Shown: positions 33,039 through 43,003 of the stretch, piece after piece
Layout: every line of letters starts with the position of its first letter
How positions within the stretch are numbered: the stretch's first letter is position 1
Source: a beta proteobacterium AAP65
GTDB lineage: Bacteria; Pseudomonadota; Gammaproteobacteria; Burkholderiales; Burkholderiaceae_C
DNA: 64,000 nucleotides
Assembly (NCBI GenBank): GCA_001295865.1
Contig: LJHW01000018.1
Location: 23,766 to 87,765 of the forward strand
Direction of reading: 5' to 3'
The notes under the pieces: model-generated
What the model was told of the DNA's origin: nothing
Seen by the model: only the letters and a program-made list of their open reading frames with translations
Databases searched by the model: none
Translations under genes and position numbers: made by a program

Positions 33039-35452
33039 CAGGGCGCGAACTCCACCACCACCTCGCGCGTGCTGCTGGCGCCTTCGCTGTCCACCGCGGC
33101 CAGCGTGTAGCGGCCAGCGCCGGGCGGGCGCCAGCGCAGGTCTTGGCCCGGCGCGCTGCGGCCGAGAAAAGCCTCGTCGGCAAACCAGAACAGCGCGCCT
33201 TCGCGCCGCGTGTGCGCACGCAGGCTCAGGCCCGCTTCTTCGGCGCGGCCCAGGCGCAGCACGTAGCGCGCGCCTTGCAGCGGCGAGGCGATCAAGGGCC
33301 CTTCGTCACCCGGCAAGGCGGCGCCACCGCCGGCGCTCTCGCCCAGGTCACGCCCCGTGGCCGCGTGGCCGCAGCGTGGTGGGGTGGGTGGCACACGCCG
33401 CGGCATGCCGGCCTGCGCGAAGAGCTGCAGCATGTCGGGGCCCCAGTGTTCGTAGACCTCGCGCTCCACGCCCGGCCCGGGGCCGCAAACGGCGCGCCCG
33501 CTCGGCCGATGCACCCACAGCGCGCGGTGCAGCGTGCTCACGCGGATGGGCGAAACGCCAGGGATGAACCAGGTGGGCACAAGCTCGGGGCAGGCTTCGT
33601 TGGGCAGCTCGCCGCTGGCCTTGCACACCAACACCTGCGCAAGGTTCAGGCCGCGCGGCTCGGCACTCGCGGGCGGCGCCAGGCCCTGGTGGCGCAGGCT
33701 GTCGACGATCTGGAAGAAGAGCGGCGCCGCGGTCTGCACGCCGACAAAAGCCGCGTTGCTGCGGCCGTCGAAATGGCCCACCCACACCACCAGCACCTGG
33801 CGGCCGAAAACCCCAGCCGTCCACGCATCGCGAAAGCCCCAGGAGGTGCCCGTCTTCCAGGCCACGGGCGGGAAGGCGGGCTGGCCGGTGTCGGGCCGCG
33901 GGTTGCGCGCCAGCATCTGCAGCGTGATCCAAGCGGCCTCGGGGCTGAGCAGGCGGCGCGGGGTGGTGGCTTCGGGGTCTGAAGCCAGCGTGCGCAGCGC
34001 GGGGTGCCCCGGGTGCTGGCCGCCGCGCGCCAGCAGCAGGTAGAGCTGCGCCAGCTCTTCCATCGTCACCTCGCCGCCGCCCAGCGTGAGCGCCAGGCCG
34101 TAGTGCTGCTCGCTCGCCAGGCGCGCAACGCCTGCGGCTTTCAAGAAGCCGTGCAGCGTGGGCTGCTGCAGGCGTGACGACACCGCCACCGCTGGCACGT
34201 TGCGGCTGCGCACCAGCGCGTCTTGTGCGGTGATGGGCCCTTCGAAGCGGCCATCGAAGTTCTCGGGGTGGTAGGTGCCGAAGGCCGAAGGTGCGTCTTT
34301 CAGCACGGTGTGCGGGTGCAGCAGGCCTTGGTCGAGCCCCAGCGCGTAGATGAAGGGCTTGAGCGTGGAGCCCGGCGAGCGTTTGGCGGTGGTGGCGTTG
34401 ACCTGGCCTTCGATGGCGGCGTCGTGCCAGTTCGCCGAGCCCACCCAGGCGCGCACGGCGCGGGTTTCGGTGTCGACCAGCAGCGCCGCGGCGTTGCTCA
34501 CGCCCAGGCCGCGGCGTGTCTGGATGAACTGCGCGATGGCACGCTCCAGCACCGCCTGCGTGGGGCCGTGCAGCGTGAGCGGGGTCTCGGGTGCGGTGAC
34601 GCGCTGCTGCATCAGCGTCTGCACCGCGTGCGGCGCTGCGAAGGGCAGTTGGCGCGGGCTGCGCAGCACCAGGGGCAATGCCATCGCAGCGGCATCGGCG
34701 CTGTTCGTCGCAGCGGGATGCCGTTGTTGCCACGTGGCCCACAGGCGCGCGCGGGCGGCGGCCAGCGCTTGCGGCCAGGGCGGGGCGGTGTTGGCGCCCT
34801 CCCCCGCCCCCACGCTGCCGCGCCGGTTCGGGTTCTGCGGGATGACGGCCAGCGCCAAGGCCTCGGGCAGCAACAGGTGCTGCGCGCGTTTGCCGAAGTA
34901 GACGAGGCTGGCCGCGCCTACGCCCTCGATGTTGCCGCCATAGGGCGCGAGGTTGAGATAGGCCTCCAGGATCTCGGCCTTGCCGTGGCGCAGCTCCAGC
35001 CAAGTGGCTGCGGCCACTTGCTGCAGCTTGCCGGCGGGGGTGCGTGTGTCCAGGCCATAGAGGCGCCGCGCCAGCTGCATGGTGAGCGTGCTGCCGCCGC
35101 GGCGCACCGGCCCGCGCCAGGTGCCCCAGGCCGCGCGCACCAGGCTCATGGGGTTGAAGCCCGGGTGCTGGTGGAACCAGCGGTCTTCGTAGAGCAGCAC
35201 GGCCTGCACCAGCTTCGGGTCGATCTGCACCAGCGGCGTCCACACGCGGTACTGCTCGTCATGCGCCAGCGTCAGGCGCAGCAGCGCGCCATCGCTGCTG
35301 TAGAAGGCGCGCGAGGTGCTGACGTGCTCGCGCAGCGGCGGCTGTGGCCAGGCGCGCAGCAGCACGAGGGCCAAGGCCAGCAGGGCCAGCACCGCCAGCC
35401 CGCGGCGCGCGCGCGGCCCGGGCCGTGGCAGCGAGCGCAGCCGCGCGATCAA
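33038..35452 (-). CDS. pbpC: Penicillin-binding protein 1C (bifunctional transglycosylase/transpeptidase)
   Basis: The 804-residue protein has an N-terminal membrane anchor (about 16-36), a GT51 transglycosylase domain (YEDRWFHQHPGFNP, RRGGSTLTMQLAR, KAEILEAYLNLAPYGG), a transpeptidase domain with SxxK in RSPGSTLKPF, SxN in RSRNVPAV and KTG in WKTGTSWGF, and a C-terminal beta-rich domain (about 700-804, BiPBP_C type). It builds or repairs peptidoglycan. The only in-frame start before an upstream stop is TTG at 35452, preceded by GAGG. It follows the alpha-2-macroglobulin gene by 40 bases, the conserved yfhM-pbpC order. Confidence 0.93.
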   Translation of the reverse strand: MIARLRSLPRPGPRARRGLAVLALLALALVLLRAWPQPPLREHVSTSRAFYSSDGALLRLTLAHDEQYRVWTPLVQIDPKLVQAVLLYEDRWFHQHPGFNPMSLVRAAWGTWRGPVRRGGSTLTMQLARRLYGLDTRTPAGKLQQVAAATWLELRHGKAEILEAYLNLAPYGGNIEGVGAASLVYFGKRAQHLLLPEALALAVIPQNPNRRGSVGAGEGANTAPPWPQALAAARARLWATWQQRHPAATNSADAAAMALPLVLRSPRQLPFAAPHAVQTLMQQRVTAPETPLTLHGPTQAVLERAIAQFIQTRRGLGVSNAAALLVDTETRAVRAWVGSANWHDAAIEGQVNATTAKRSPGSTLKPFIYALGLDQGLLHPHTVLKDAPSAFGTYHPENFDGRFEGPITAQDALVRSRNVPAVAVSSRLQQPTLHGFLKAAGVARLASEQHYGLALTLGGGEVTMEELAQLYLLLARGGQHPGHPALRTLASDPEATTPRRLLSPEAAWITLQMLARNPRPDTGQPAFPPVAWKTGTSWGFRDAWTAGVFGRQVLVVWVGHFDGRSNAAFVGVQTAAPLFFQIVDSLRHQGLAPPASAEPRGLNLAQVLVCKASGELPNEACPELVPTWFIPGVSPIRVSTLHRALWVHRPSGRAVCGPGPGVEREVYEHWGPDMLQLFAQAGMPRRVPPTPPRCGHAATGRDLGESAGGGAALPGDEGPLIASPLQGARYVLRLGRAEEAGLSLRAHTRREGALFWFADEAFLGRSAPGQDLRWRPPGAGRYTLAAVDSEGASSTREVVVEFAP

Positions 35453-35492
35453 AGGCGCCTCATCGGTAGGTCATGGGCAGGTCAGGGCCATG

Positions 35493-38400
35493 TCACGGCG
35501 CAGCCACCGTCACCTTGCCGGCCAGCGAACGCGCCTGGCGCTGCGTTTCGTACAGGCCCTGCGCATAGGCCGGCGGCACCGTGAACTCGCCCGCGTTGGT
35601 GGCGCGGATGCGGTAGGTGTAGGTCTGCACCTGGTTGCTGGCCGAGGCGTAGACCACGATCCGGTCTTCACGCACCTCGGCATGCGCCAGCGCCGGGCCA
35701 CTGACCGTGCTGCTGCCGCCGGTTTCGTTGCGCTGCTGCACGGGCTCGAAGCCGCCGGGCAGCAGGTCGGTCAGCGCCACCTCGCCCACCTGCGCCGCGC
35801 CGCCGCCTTGCCCGTCCAGCGCCAGCGCGCGCAGGCTCAGGCGCACGGTGAGTTCGTCGCCCACCTTCACCGTGGTGGCCGGTTTGCCATCGGCACCCAC
35901 GTATTCACGCAGCACTTCCAGGCCCGACTTCAAGACCGCAGTGGGCGGCACGCGGTCAAAGCCACTTTGCGTGACGGCGTACCAGCCCACCGCATCACCC
36001 GCGTTCGCCAGCTGCAGCTTCACGGTGCCGCCCTCGAAGGCCACGCGCGGCAGCAGGTTCGCCGGCAGCTTCAGCGGCGTGGCCTGGCCTTGCGCGTTGA
36101 TCTGCGCGGCGCTGAGCTGGCCTTCGGCCTGCGGCCCGAGCTGCCGCGCCATGCCTTCGAAAGCCAGCACCGTCCACGCTGCCGAGAGCGTGTTCATGCC
36201 GCCTCCGCCCAGCGGCACGATGTGGCGCTGCAGGGCGTCGGGCGCCAGCGTCTTCAGCCGTGCCGGGAAGTGGCGCGCCAGCAGGTAGAGCAGTTGGCCG
36301 CCGGTGATGCCGGGGTCGGTGTAATCCGCATAGGCCTGCTTCGCCGGGCCGGCCTCGAAACGCTGCACCAGCGGCGTGATCAGTTCGGCCGCGGCGCGCT
36401 CTTGTTTCAGCAGCTGGTAGGTGGCGGCCATGAAGGCGGCGGCCGGGTCTTGCTTCCACGTGGCGGCGTGCTGCTCGTCCAGCACCTGGCGCAGGCTGGC
36501 CAGCTGCGGCGTGCTGATGGCGCCCTGGCGCGTCAGCAGGTACAGCGCATACGCGCGGTGGCGCGCCGCGGCCAGGTTGGCCGGCGGGCTGGCGGCCAGC
36601 TGCTGCAGGTAGCGCAGGCCTTGCTGCAGCAGATCGGCGGGCACGGTGGCGCCGGGCACCTCCAGCTCGCGCGCTTCCAGCATCAGGTGCAGCGCGTAGA
36701 CCGAGACGAACTCGTCGGCCTGCACCGAGGCGCCCCACAGCCCGAAACCGCCCTGCGCGTTCTGCCGTGTGCGCAAGGTGCGCAGGGTGCTCTCCAGCGT
36801 GCGCGCGGCCGCAGCCGGCGTGCGTTCGGCCGAGAACTCGGACCGGCGTGCCAGCACCAACGCCGGCAATGCCTGGCTCACCAGCTGTTCGGTGCAGGCG
36901 TGCTCGAATTCGTCGAGGTAGCGCATCAGTCCCGGCGCCACGGCCAGCGGCAGCACCGAGACGGCCAGCTCCTGGCGGCGGAATTCGGGCACCAGGTCGC
37001 GCGGCGTGGGCACCTCGGTGCGGCCCTTGAAGTGGCCCAAAGCCAGCGTGGTGGCGCGTGGCGTGGCCGGGCGCACGCTCACGTCCATGCGCCGTGTGCT
37101 GCTGATGGCCGCGTTGCTGCCCAAATTGCTGGTGAACTGCAGCGTGGCCGAGCCCAGCGTGGCGCTGGCGGCGTCTTTCACCTTCAGCCGGTAGCGGGCC
37201 ACGCCTTCGCGGCCGGCGCCGATCTTCAGCGTTTGCGTGGCCGCGCCTTGCACCTCGAAAGTGGGCGCGGCTTTCAGCGTCAGCTGCACCGGCGCATCGG
37301 CCCCGGAACTGGCCACGTTGTTGGCCACGCCCACCGACACCTCGAACACATCACCCGGCGCCACCGCCAGCGGCAGGTTGGGCGAGAGCACGAAGTCGCC
37401 GCGCACCAACGCCTGCGTTTGCGCCACGCCCACGGCGCCGTCGTTCACGGCCACGGCCATCACGCGCATCGCGCCGTTGAAGTGCTCGGGCACGGTGTAG
37501 CTGAACTCGCGCTCGCCCTGCAAGTCGACGATGCCCGACCAGTACACCGCCGGCGCCTCGCCGCGGCGCTTGAAGGGGTTGAGGAAACGCGCGTTGCCGC
37601 CGGCTTCGTCACCCCCCGGTGCGGCGGCGGCCATCAGGCGCTTGAACTCGGGCAGCAGCAGGTCGAGGATCTGCGCGCTGCGCACCTCCAGCGCACGTTT
37701 CTGGAAGAAGTGGCCCAGCGGGTCAGCCGTTTGGTAACGCGCCACCTGCAGGATGCCTTCGTCCACCGCGAACACCACCGCGCGCGCCGGCTTGTTGCTG
37801 GCCAGGCGGAACTTCATCACCTGCCCGGGTTTGCTGAGCGCCGGCGCCTGCAGCTGCAGCGCCAACGTTCGCGGCGCCAGACTGGTGGCGAAGGGCACCA
37901 CGCCGTAGCTCAGCGGGCTCATGAAGATCTCGTCGGACGTCGGGTCGCGCAGGAACTGCACGTTCACGTAGCCATTGCCCTCGAAGTCTTTCGGCACGCG
38001 GATCTTCTGCACCGAGGCGGTGGTGCTGCTCTTGAACCAGGTCTGCGCGTAGACCTTGTCGCGCTCGATGGTGATGAGCCCGGCGCCCACGTAAGGCGCG
38101 CGGATGCTGAGCTCGATCTCTTCGCCGGGCTGGTAGTCCTTCTTGTTGAGCGTGATCTGCAGCTCGGCGTTGCGCTCCAGCGAGCGCGAGACATTGCCCT
38201 GCCCGGCCACGCTGTAGTCGATGCGGTTGAGCTCCAGGCCTGCGGCGTCGCGCAGCACGTAGCTGTAGTTGCCCGGTGTGCGCGTGTCCAGCGCCAGCGC
38301 CAGGCCGGCGGCGGGCAGCGCCACGCGCTTTTCTTCGACCAGCGTGTCTTTGCGGCGCGATTCGTAGCGGTAGGTCTCGTTGGCCTGGCGCATCAGCACC

Positions 38401-41400
38401 GAGACCATCTTGCGTTCCACACGCTGCAGCGTCAGGCCCTCGGCCGCCAGCGGCTTGCCGTTGGGTGCGATGGCCAGCAGGCGGCTGATGCGTGTGCTGC
38501 CGCGCGAGACATAGCCCAGGTCGCCATCGTGTTTGACGCCCACCAGGAAGGGCAGCTCCGACACCAGCACGCCGGCCTCGGCCGCCACGCTGCGGCCGCC
38601 CTCGGGCTCGAACACCTGCGCCAGCAGGCCCAGGCGGTAGGTGGCGCGCGCGTAGCGCGAAAGCTGCAGGTCGAAGCTGGCGCGGCCTTGCGCGTCGGTG
38701 CGGCCATCAGGCAGGGTTTCGTTGAAGCCTTCTTTCGCGCGCTGCGGGTCGTAGAACTGGTAACCCGCGTGCTGGCGGAAGCTGGGGTAGGCCGGGCTCA
38801 GCGTCAAAGACACGGCCACGCGCCGGCCCTCGGCCGCGGTGCCGAAGAGGTTCATCGCCTCGATGCGCGCCTGCAGCTCACGCGGGTGCACCCAGCCTTC
38901 GCCCACGGCGGGCACGGGCGCTTCACCGACGCCCAGCAAGCGGGCCGAGACCTTCATGCGGTCGGGCTGGAACTCCTGCACCTTCACGCTGGTGCTGCCG
39001 ATCTGGCGCAGCGCCTGGCCGTCCTTCATCACGTGCAGGTTCACGGCGTAGGTGCCGGTGGGCGAACTGTCCTGCGTGGTGTGGCTGATCTCGAAGAAGC
39101 CGCCCGCGCCCACGCGCACACGCTCGCGCTTGACGGCCAGGCCGCGCGCGTCCAGCACCTCGGCTTCCAGCGGCACGCCGGCCAGCGGGCGCGCCCAGTC
39201 GGCGTTCTTGACGATCATGCCGATCTGCATCGTTTCGCCGGGGCGGTAGATGCCGCGGTCGGAGAACAGGTAGGCGCTGAGCTGTTCCGCCGAACGGGCG
39301 TTGAGCGCACCGCCGACATCGAAGCGCGAGAAGTCGAGCTGGCGGTCGCCGCGGTTCAGCGGCATGAAGCTCATGTCGCCGCCCTTGCGCGCCAGCAGCA
39401 GCAAAGGCGCCCGTTCACGCTGCAGGCCGTCGAGCTTCTCGAAGCGCGCGCGGCCGCTGGCATCGGTGGTCTGCGTGAACAGCGTGCTGCCGTTCTTGGC
39501 CACCACGTCCACCGTCACGCCGGCCACGGGTTCGCCGCTGTAAAGCGATTGCACGTAGACATCGCGCGTGCCGTCGATCGACTGCTTCACCAGCATGCCG
39601 AGGTCGGTGACGAGCAGCAGGCGGCGTTCCTGCAGCTGCGTGGGGTCGGTGACTTCGCTGCCGGATTCGTCGTACCCGGCCTCGCCCTCGTTGGTTTCGG
39701 CCTCGGCTTGCACGGGTCGGTTCGGGTCCAGCGCGGCCAGGCGCTCGCGTTCGGCGCGGGCCTCGGCCACCGGGTCGTAGCCCTGCACCTGCAGCAGGAA
39801 GAGCCCGCGCCGCGGCTCGCCGGCCGGGGCCAGGTAGGCGGCGAGGTCCAGCGCTTCGTAATGCGGCTTGCCGCGCGCCAGGCCGGGCAGCGGGATGCGC
39901 TTCTCGAATCGGTCGCTCAGGTTGTCGGGGCCGAAGCTGCCGAGGAACTCGGGGTTCGAAAAACTGCCCTGCGATTGCGAGACCAGGTGCTGCAGCTGCG
40001 AGGGCTGCACCCGCGCCAGCTCCACGCGCAGGCCGGGCAGGTCACGCACCAGCACGGCCACCTTCTTATCGCCGCTCATCGGCAGCAGCGCGCCCTGGCT
40101 CAGGATGCGCAGCTCGGCCGGGTAAGGTGGCACGGCCACCAGCGCCTGCGCGTTCTCCCGCATCAGGTAGCCGCCGAAGCTCTTGAGCTTGCCGTCCACG
40201 CGCAGGTAGACGGTGCGGCCCACCTCGGCGCGCAGCTTGAAGGCGTGGTTCTGCGTGTGTTCCTGCTCGGCCGGCACAGGCGCCAGCGGCAGCTTGGTCG
40301 CGAGCTTGAGCACCTGCTCGGTGATCTCGGCCGGGTCGGCCCAGGCATAGGGTTCTTCGCCCTGCTCTTCCTTGCGCACGGCCGGGTTCTGCAGCGGCAG
40401 CACCCAGGCGCTGAGCGCCTGCGCCATCTCGCGTTCGTGCACCAGCTGCGAGGTCTGCAGCGTCAGCACCTGCTCGGGTTCGTACTGCTCGTTGGTGACG
40501 ATGGAGATGCCTTGCGCAGCCACGTTCAGGCTGTAGAGGCCCGGCACCTGCACGCTGCCTTTGAGCACCGCCGCGCTGGGCGTGCCGCCGGCCTGCGCGC
40601 TTGCGCCCGCGGCCAGCGTGAGCTGCAGCGCGGTGGCTTCTTTCGGGATGGGCAGCGGTACCGAGTGCACGTAGGCGTTGAGGTAGAGCTTGTCGTAGCT
40701 CACCTTGAAACGTGTGGTCTCGCGCCCCACGCCCAGCACGCCTTCGGACTGGCCGGCCAAACGCAGCTCGACGCGGCGTTCGAACTCGGCCGCATTCACC
40801 GGGTGGGTGAAGCCGATCTCGAAGATGGCCTTCTTCAAGGCTGGGTTCAGCGGGTCTTGGTGGAAGCTGGCGGCGTTCAGCTTCGGCACAAAGCCCGCGC
40901 TGTCGAACTCGAAGGCCTGGCGCGCGAGCGTGATCTGCGGCGCGATGAAGGCCCGCGGCAGCGTGACCTGGAAACGCTGGCCCACGGGCCAATCGGCCTG
41001 CGGCTGGAACTCCAGCTGGCGGTCGCTGGCCCAGCGCCAGGTGCCGGCCAGGGCCGGGCTCAGGGTGGGCAGCGCCGGCTGCACGCCGGGCGCGGCGGGC
41101 GGCGCAGAGCCGGGTGCGGAGGCGGCTGCCGCGCTGGCCGTGGCCGTGGCCATGGCCTTGCCCACCCCTTCCAAAGGCGCCACCGACTGTTCGAACTGCA
41201 GCACCAGCGGCTGCGGCAGGCCCTGGTTCGCGAAGTCGGTGAGCGGCGGGTTCGTGACGCTGAAATCCACCTGCACCGGCTGCGGCCGCGTTTGCCACCA
41301 GCGGTAGCCCGCGTAGGCTGCGGCGGCCACCGCCAGCACGCCGATCAGCAGCGAGGCACTGGCGCGCGGCTGGGCACGCACGCGGCCGGTGAGCTGGCTG

Positions 41401-41603
41401 CTGCCGCCGTGCAGCGTGGCCCCCAGCCAGCGCAGCCAAGGCGGGGCCGACCAGGTGCCGAGCAGCGCGGCGAAGAAGGCGGCCAGGCGCTGGGTGGCCC
41501 TTGTGGGTGCTGAAGTGGCGGGCGGCGCCGCAGCCGGGCCCTCGGGTACAGGCGCCGCCGCATTCGCTGGTGCCTCGGGGCCGTTGTCGGGGACCTCGCT
41601 CAT
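35493..41603 (-). CDS. Bacterial alpha-2-macroglobulin with thioester, YfhM-like
   Basis: This 2036-residue protein has repeated macroglobulin beta domains, a bait-region-like stretch and an alpha/alpha toroid that contains the thioester motif Cys1570-Thr-Glu-Gln1573 (HACTEQLVSQAL). Such proteins trap attacking proteases in the periplasm, and the partner PbpC repairs peptidoglycan. E. coli YfhM is a lipoprotein; here no lipobox is seen, and instead about 80 Pro/Ala-rich residues precede a single membrane segment (about 82-103, LLIGVLAVAAAAYAGYRWW), so it is probably inner-membrane anchored. AGAGGCG precedes the ATG at 41603. An antisense open frame of over 6 kb on the other strand is a codon-bias artefact. 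Confidence 0.92.
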   Translation of the reverse strand: MSEVPDNGPEAPANAAAPVPEGPAAAPPATSAPTRATQRLAAFFAALLGTWSAPPWLRWLGATLHGGSSQLTGRVRAQPRASASLLIGVLAVAAAAYAGYRWWQTRPQPVQVDFSVTNPPLTDFANQGLPQPLVLQFEQSVAPLEGVGKAMATATASAAAASAPGSAPPAAPGVQPALPTLSPALAGTWRWASDRQLEFQPQADWPVGQRFQVTLPRAFIAPQITLARQAFEFDSAGFVPKLNAASFHQDPLNPALKKAIFEIGFTHPVNAAEFERRVELRLAGQSEGVLGVGRETTRFKVSYDKLYLNAYVHSVPLPIPKEATALQLTLAAGASAQAGGTPSAAVLKGSVQVPGLYSLNVAAQGISIVTNEQYEPEQVLTLQTSQLVHEREMAQALSAWVLPLQNPAVRKEEQGEEPYAWADPAEITEQVLKLATKLPLAPVPAEQEHTQNHAFKLRAEVGRTVYLRVDGKLKSFGGYLMRENAQALVAVPPYPAELRILSQGALLPMSGDKKVAVLVRDLPGLRVELARVQPSQLQHLVSQSQGSFSNPEFLGSFGPDNLSDRFEKRIPLPGLARGKPHYEALDLAAYLAPAGEPRRGLFLLQVQGYDPVAEARAERERLAALDPNRPVQAEAETNEGEAGYDESGSEVTDPTQLQERRLLLVTDLGMLVKQSIDGTRDVYVQSLYSGEPVAGVTVDVVAKNGSTLFTQTTDASGRARFEKLDGLQRERAPLLLLARKGGDMSFMPLNRGDRQLDFSRFDVGGALNARSAEQLSAYLFSDRGIYRPGETMQIGMIVKNADWARPLAGVPLEAEVLDARGLAVKRERVRVGAGGFFEISHTTQDSSPTGTYAVNLHVMKDGQALRQIGSTSVKVQEFQPDRMKVSARLLGVGEAPVPAVGEGWVHPRELQARIEAMNLFGTAAEGRRVAVSLTLSPAYPSFRQHAGYQFYDPQRAKEGFNETLPDGRTDAQGRASFDLQLSRYARATYRLGLLAQVFEPEGGRSVAAEAGVLVSELPFLVGVKHDGDLGYVSRGSTRISRLLAIAPNGKPLAAEGLTLQRVERKMVSVLMRQANETYRYESRRKDTLVEEKRVALPAAGLALALDTRTPGNYSYVLRDAAGLELNRIDYSVAGQGNVSRSLERNAELQITLNKKDYQPGEEIELSIRAPYVGAGLITIERDKVYAQTWFKSSTTASVQKIRVPKDFEGNGYVNVQFLRDPTSDEIFMSPLSYGVVPFATSLAPRTLALQLQAPALSKPGQVMKFRLASNKPARAVVFAVDEGILQVARYQTADPLGHFFQKRALEVRSAQILDLLLPEFKRLMAAAAPGGDEAGGNARFLNPFKRRGEAPAVYWSGIVDLQGEREFSYTVPEHFNGAMRVMAVAVNDGAVGVAQTQALVRGDFVLSPNLPLAVAPGDVFEVSVGVANNVASSGADAPVQLTLKAAPTFEVQGAATQTLKIGAGREGVARYRLKVKDAASATLGSATLQFTSNLGSNAAISSTRRMDVSVRPATPRATTLALGHFKGRTEVPTPRDLVPEFRRQELAVSVLPLAVAPGLMRYLDEFEHACTEQLVSQALPALVLARRSEFSAERTPAAAARTLESTLRTLRTRQNAQGGFGLWGASVQADEFVSVYALHLMLEARELEVPGATVPADLLQQGLRYLQQLAASPPANLAAARHRAYALYLLTRQGAISTPQLASLRQVLDEQHAATWKQDPAAAFMAATYQLLKQERAAAELITPLVQRFEAGPAKQAYADYTDPGITGGQLLYLLARHFPARLKTLAPDALQRHIVPLGGGGMNTLSAAWTVLAFEGMARQLGPQAEGQLSAAQINAQGQATPLKLPANLLPRVAFEGGTVKLQLANAGDAVGWYAVTQSGFDRVPPTAVLKSGLEVLREYVGADGKPATTVKVGDELTVRLSLRALALDGQGGGAAQVGEVALTDLLPGGFEPVQQRNETGGSSTVSGPALAHAEVREDRIVVYASASNQVQTYTYRIRATNAGEFTVPPAYAQGLYETQRQARSLAGKVTVAAP

Positions 41604-41678
41604 CGCCTCTCCCTGCCGGCTCGGGCCGGCTTCTTGGGGGCGATGGTATCCAGGGCTGCAGGCGGTGCCTGCCCGTGC

Positions 41679-42995
41679 CTAGCGGCCCCCTCGCCCCAGG
41701 CTCATCACCACCACGAGCCCGCCTTCGCGCCGGTTGCGCAAGCTCACCTGCCCGCCGTGCGCTTCGGCGATTTCGCGCGCCAGCGCCAAGCCCAGGCCGG
41801 TGCCGCTGCGCTTGGTGGAATAAAACGGCAGCAGGGCCTGGGCCAACACGGTGTCGCTCATGCCGGGGCCGGCATCGGCCACTTCAAAGCGCCATTCGTG
41901 GGGCAGCGCCTGCACGGCCAGCGTCACGCCCGCGGGCGGGCCGCCGGCCTCGTGCGCGTTTTTCAGCAGGTTGATCAAGGCCTGCTCCACCTGCGCTGCG
42001 TCGAAACTGCCGGGCGTCTCGGGCAAGGCGCCCACCACCGTGAAGGGCTGCTGTGCCTGCAGCGCCTGGAGGAAAGGCGCCCACGCCACCTCGGCCAGGC
42101 GCGGTGTGGGCAGCTTCGCAAAACGCGCATAACCCTCGATGAAACCGTGCAGGTGGCGCGCGCGTTCGCCGATGGTGGCCAGCACGGTGGCCGTGCGTTC
42201 GGTGTCACCGCGGCGCAGCAGTTCGGCGCCGCTGTGCGCGAGCGAGCTGATGGGCGCCAGCGAGTTGTTCAGCTCGTGGCTGATGACCCGCAGCACACGT
42301 TTCCAGGCCGCCACCTCCTGCCGCGAGAGTTCTCGCGTCATGCGGCGGAAGAGATGCAGCTGGTGCGGCTGCCCTTGCAGCCGGAAGCCGCGCTGCAAGA
42401 GGTGGAAGGTTTCGTCCTGGCCTTCCAGCGCCACCGTGAAGAGGCTGCTGTCGCCGGCGGCCACGGCCTGGGCCAGCGCGGGCGGTGCGGCCTGCAGCAG
42501 CGCGGCCCAGCTGCTGCCTTCCAGGCTGCGCCCGCCGCCCAGCAGCTGGCGCGCGGCGATGTTGGCGTAGACGATGCGCTGGCCAGCGTCGGTGAGCACC
42601 AGCGCGGCCGGGGTGTTCTGCACCACGGTGTCCAGCAGCAGTTCACGCTGAGCCAGATGCTGGCGCTGTTCACGCAGGGCCTGGCCCAATTCGGCGTGCA
42701 GTTCGGCGAGCCGGCCGAATTCATCGTCACGTTCGCGCGAGACGCTGGCGCTGAAATCACCATCGCGGTAGCTCAACACGGCACCCTCCAGCGTGCGCAG
42801 CAGACCGCGCAGCGGCGCCAGCAGCCAGCCCGAGAAAGCGACGGCGCCGCCCACCACCGCCAGCGCAGCCGCCAGCAGCCATCCGGCACCGGCCCAGGGC
42901 CCGTGCGGCCCGAACAGCGCGTGCAGCCCTGCCCCGGCCGCCGCGGCCAGCACCAGGCCCAGCGCCAGGCGCAGGCGGAGCACGGGCCGCGTCAC
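41679..42995 (-). CDS. NtrY-type sensor histidine kinase of efflux operon
   Basis: The 438-residue kinase has two membrane segments near the N-terminus (about 10-60), a HAMP-like linker, a PAS domain (LVLTDAGQRIVYANIAARQLL), HisKA with His240 in RVISHELNNSLAPIS, and HATPase (LINLLKNAHEAGG, DAGPGM, GTGLGLALAREIAEAHGG). The start is the GTG at 42995, eight bases after the response regulator stop and preceded by GAGG. The open frame extends upstream but lies over the regulator gene. It presumably controls the adjacent NtrC-type protein. It is the last gene of the export operon. Confidence 0.9.
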   Translation of the reverse strand: MTRPVLRLRLALGLVLAAAAGAGLHALFGPHGPWAGAGWLLAAALAVVGGAVAFSGWLLAPLRGLLRTLEGAVLSYRDGDFSASVSRERDDEFGRLAELHAELGQALREQRQHLAQRELLLDTVVQNTPAALVLTDAGQRIVYANIAARQLLGGGRSLEGSSWAALLQAAPPALAQAVAAGDSSLFTVALEGQDETFHLLQRGFRLQGQPHQLHLFRRMTRELSRQEVAAWKRVLRVISHELNNSLAPISSLAHSGAELLRRGDTERTATVLATIGERARHLHGFIEGYARFAKLPTPRLAEVAWAPFLQALQAQQPFTVVGALPETPGSFDAAQVEQALINLLKNAHEAGGPPAGVTLAVQALPHEWRFEVADAGPGMSDTVLAQALLPFYSTKRSGTGLGLALAREIAEAHGGQVSLRNRREGGLVVVMSLGRGGR

Positions 42996-43003
42996 CGGGG
43001 CCC

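Noticed and set aside
35316..41513. A plus-strand open frame of more than 2000 codons
   Set aside because: It is antisense to the alpha-2-macroglobulin gene. Its product is Arg/His/Gln/Ala-rich without family motifs, as expected when G+C-rich third positions remove stops on the opposite strand.
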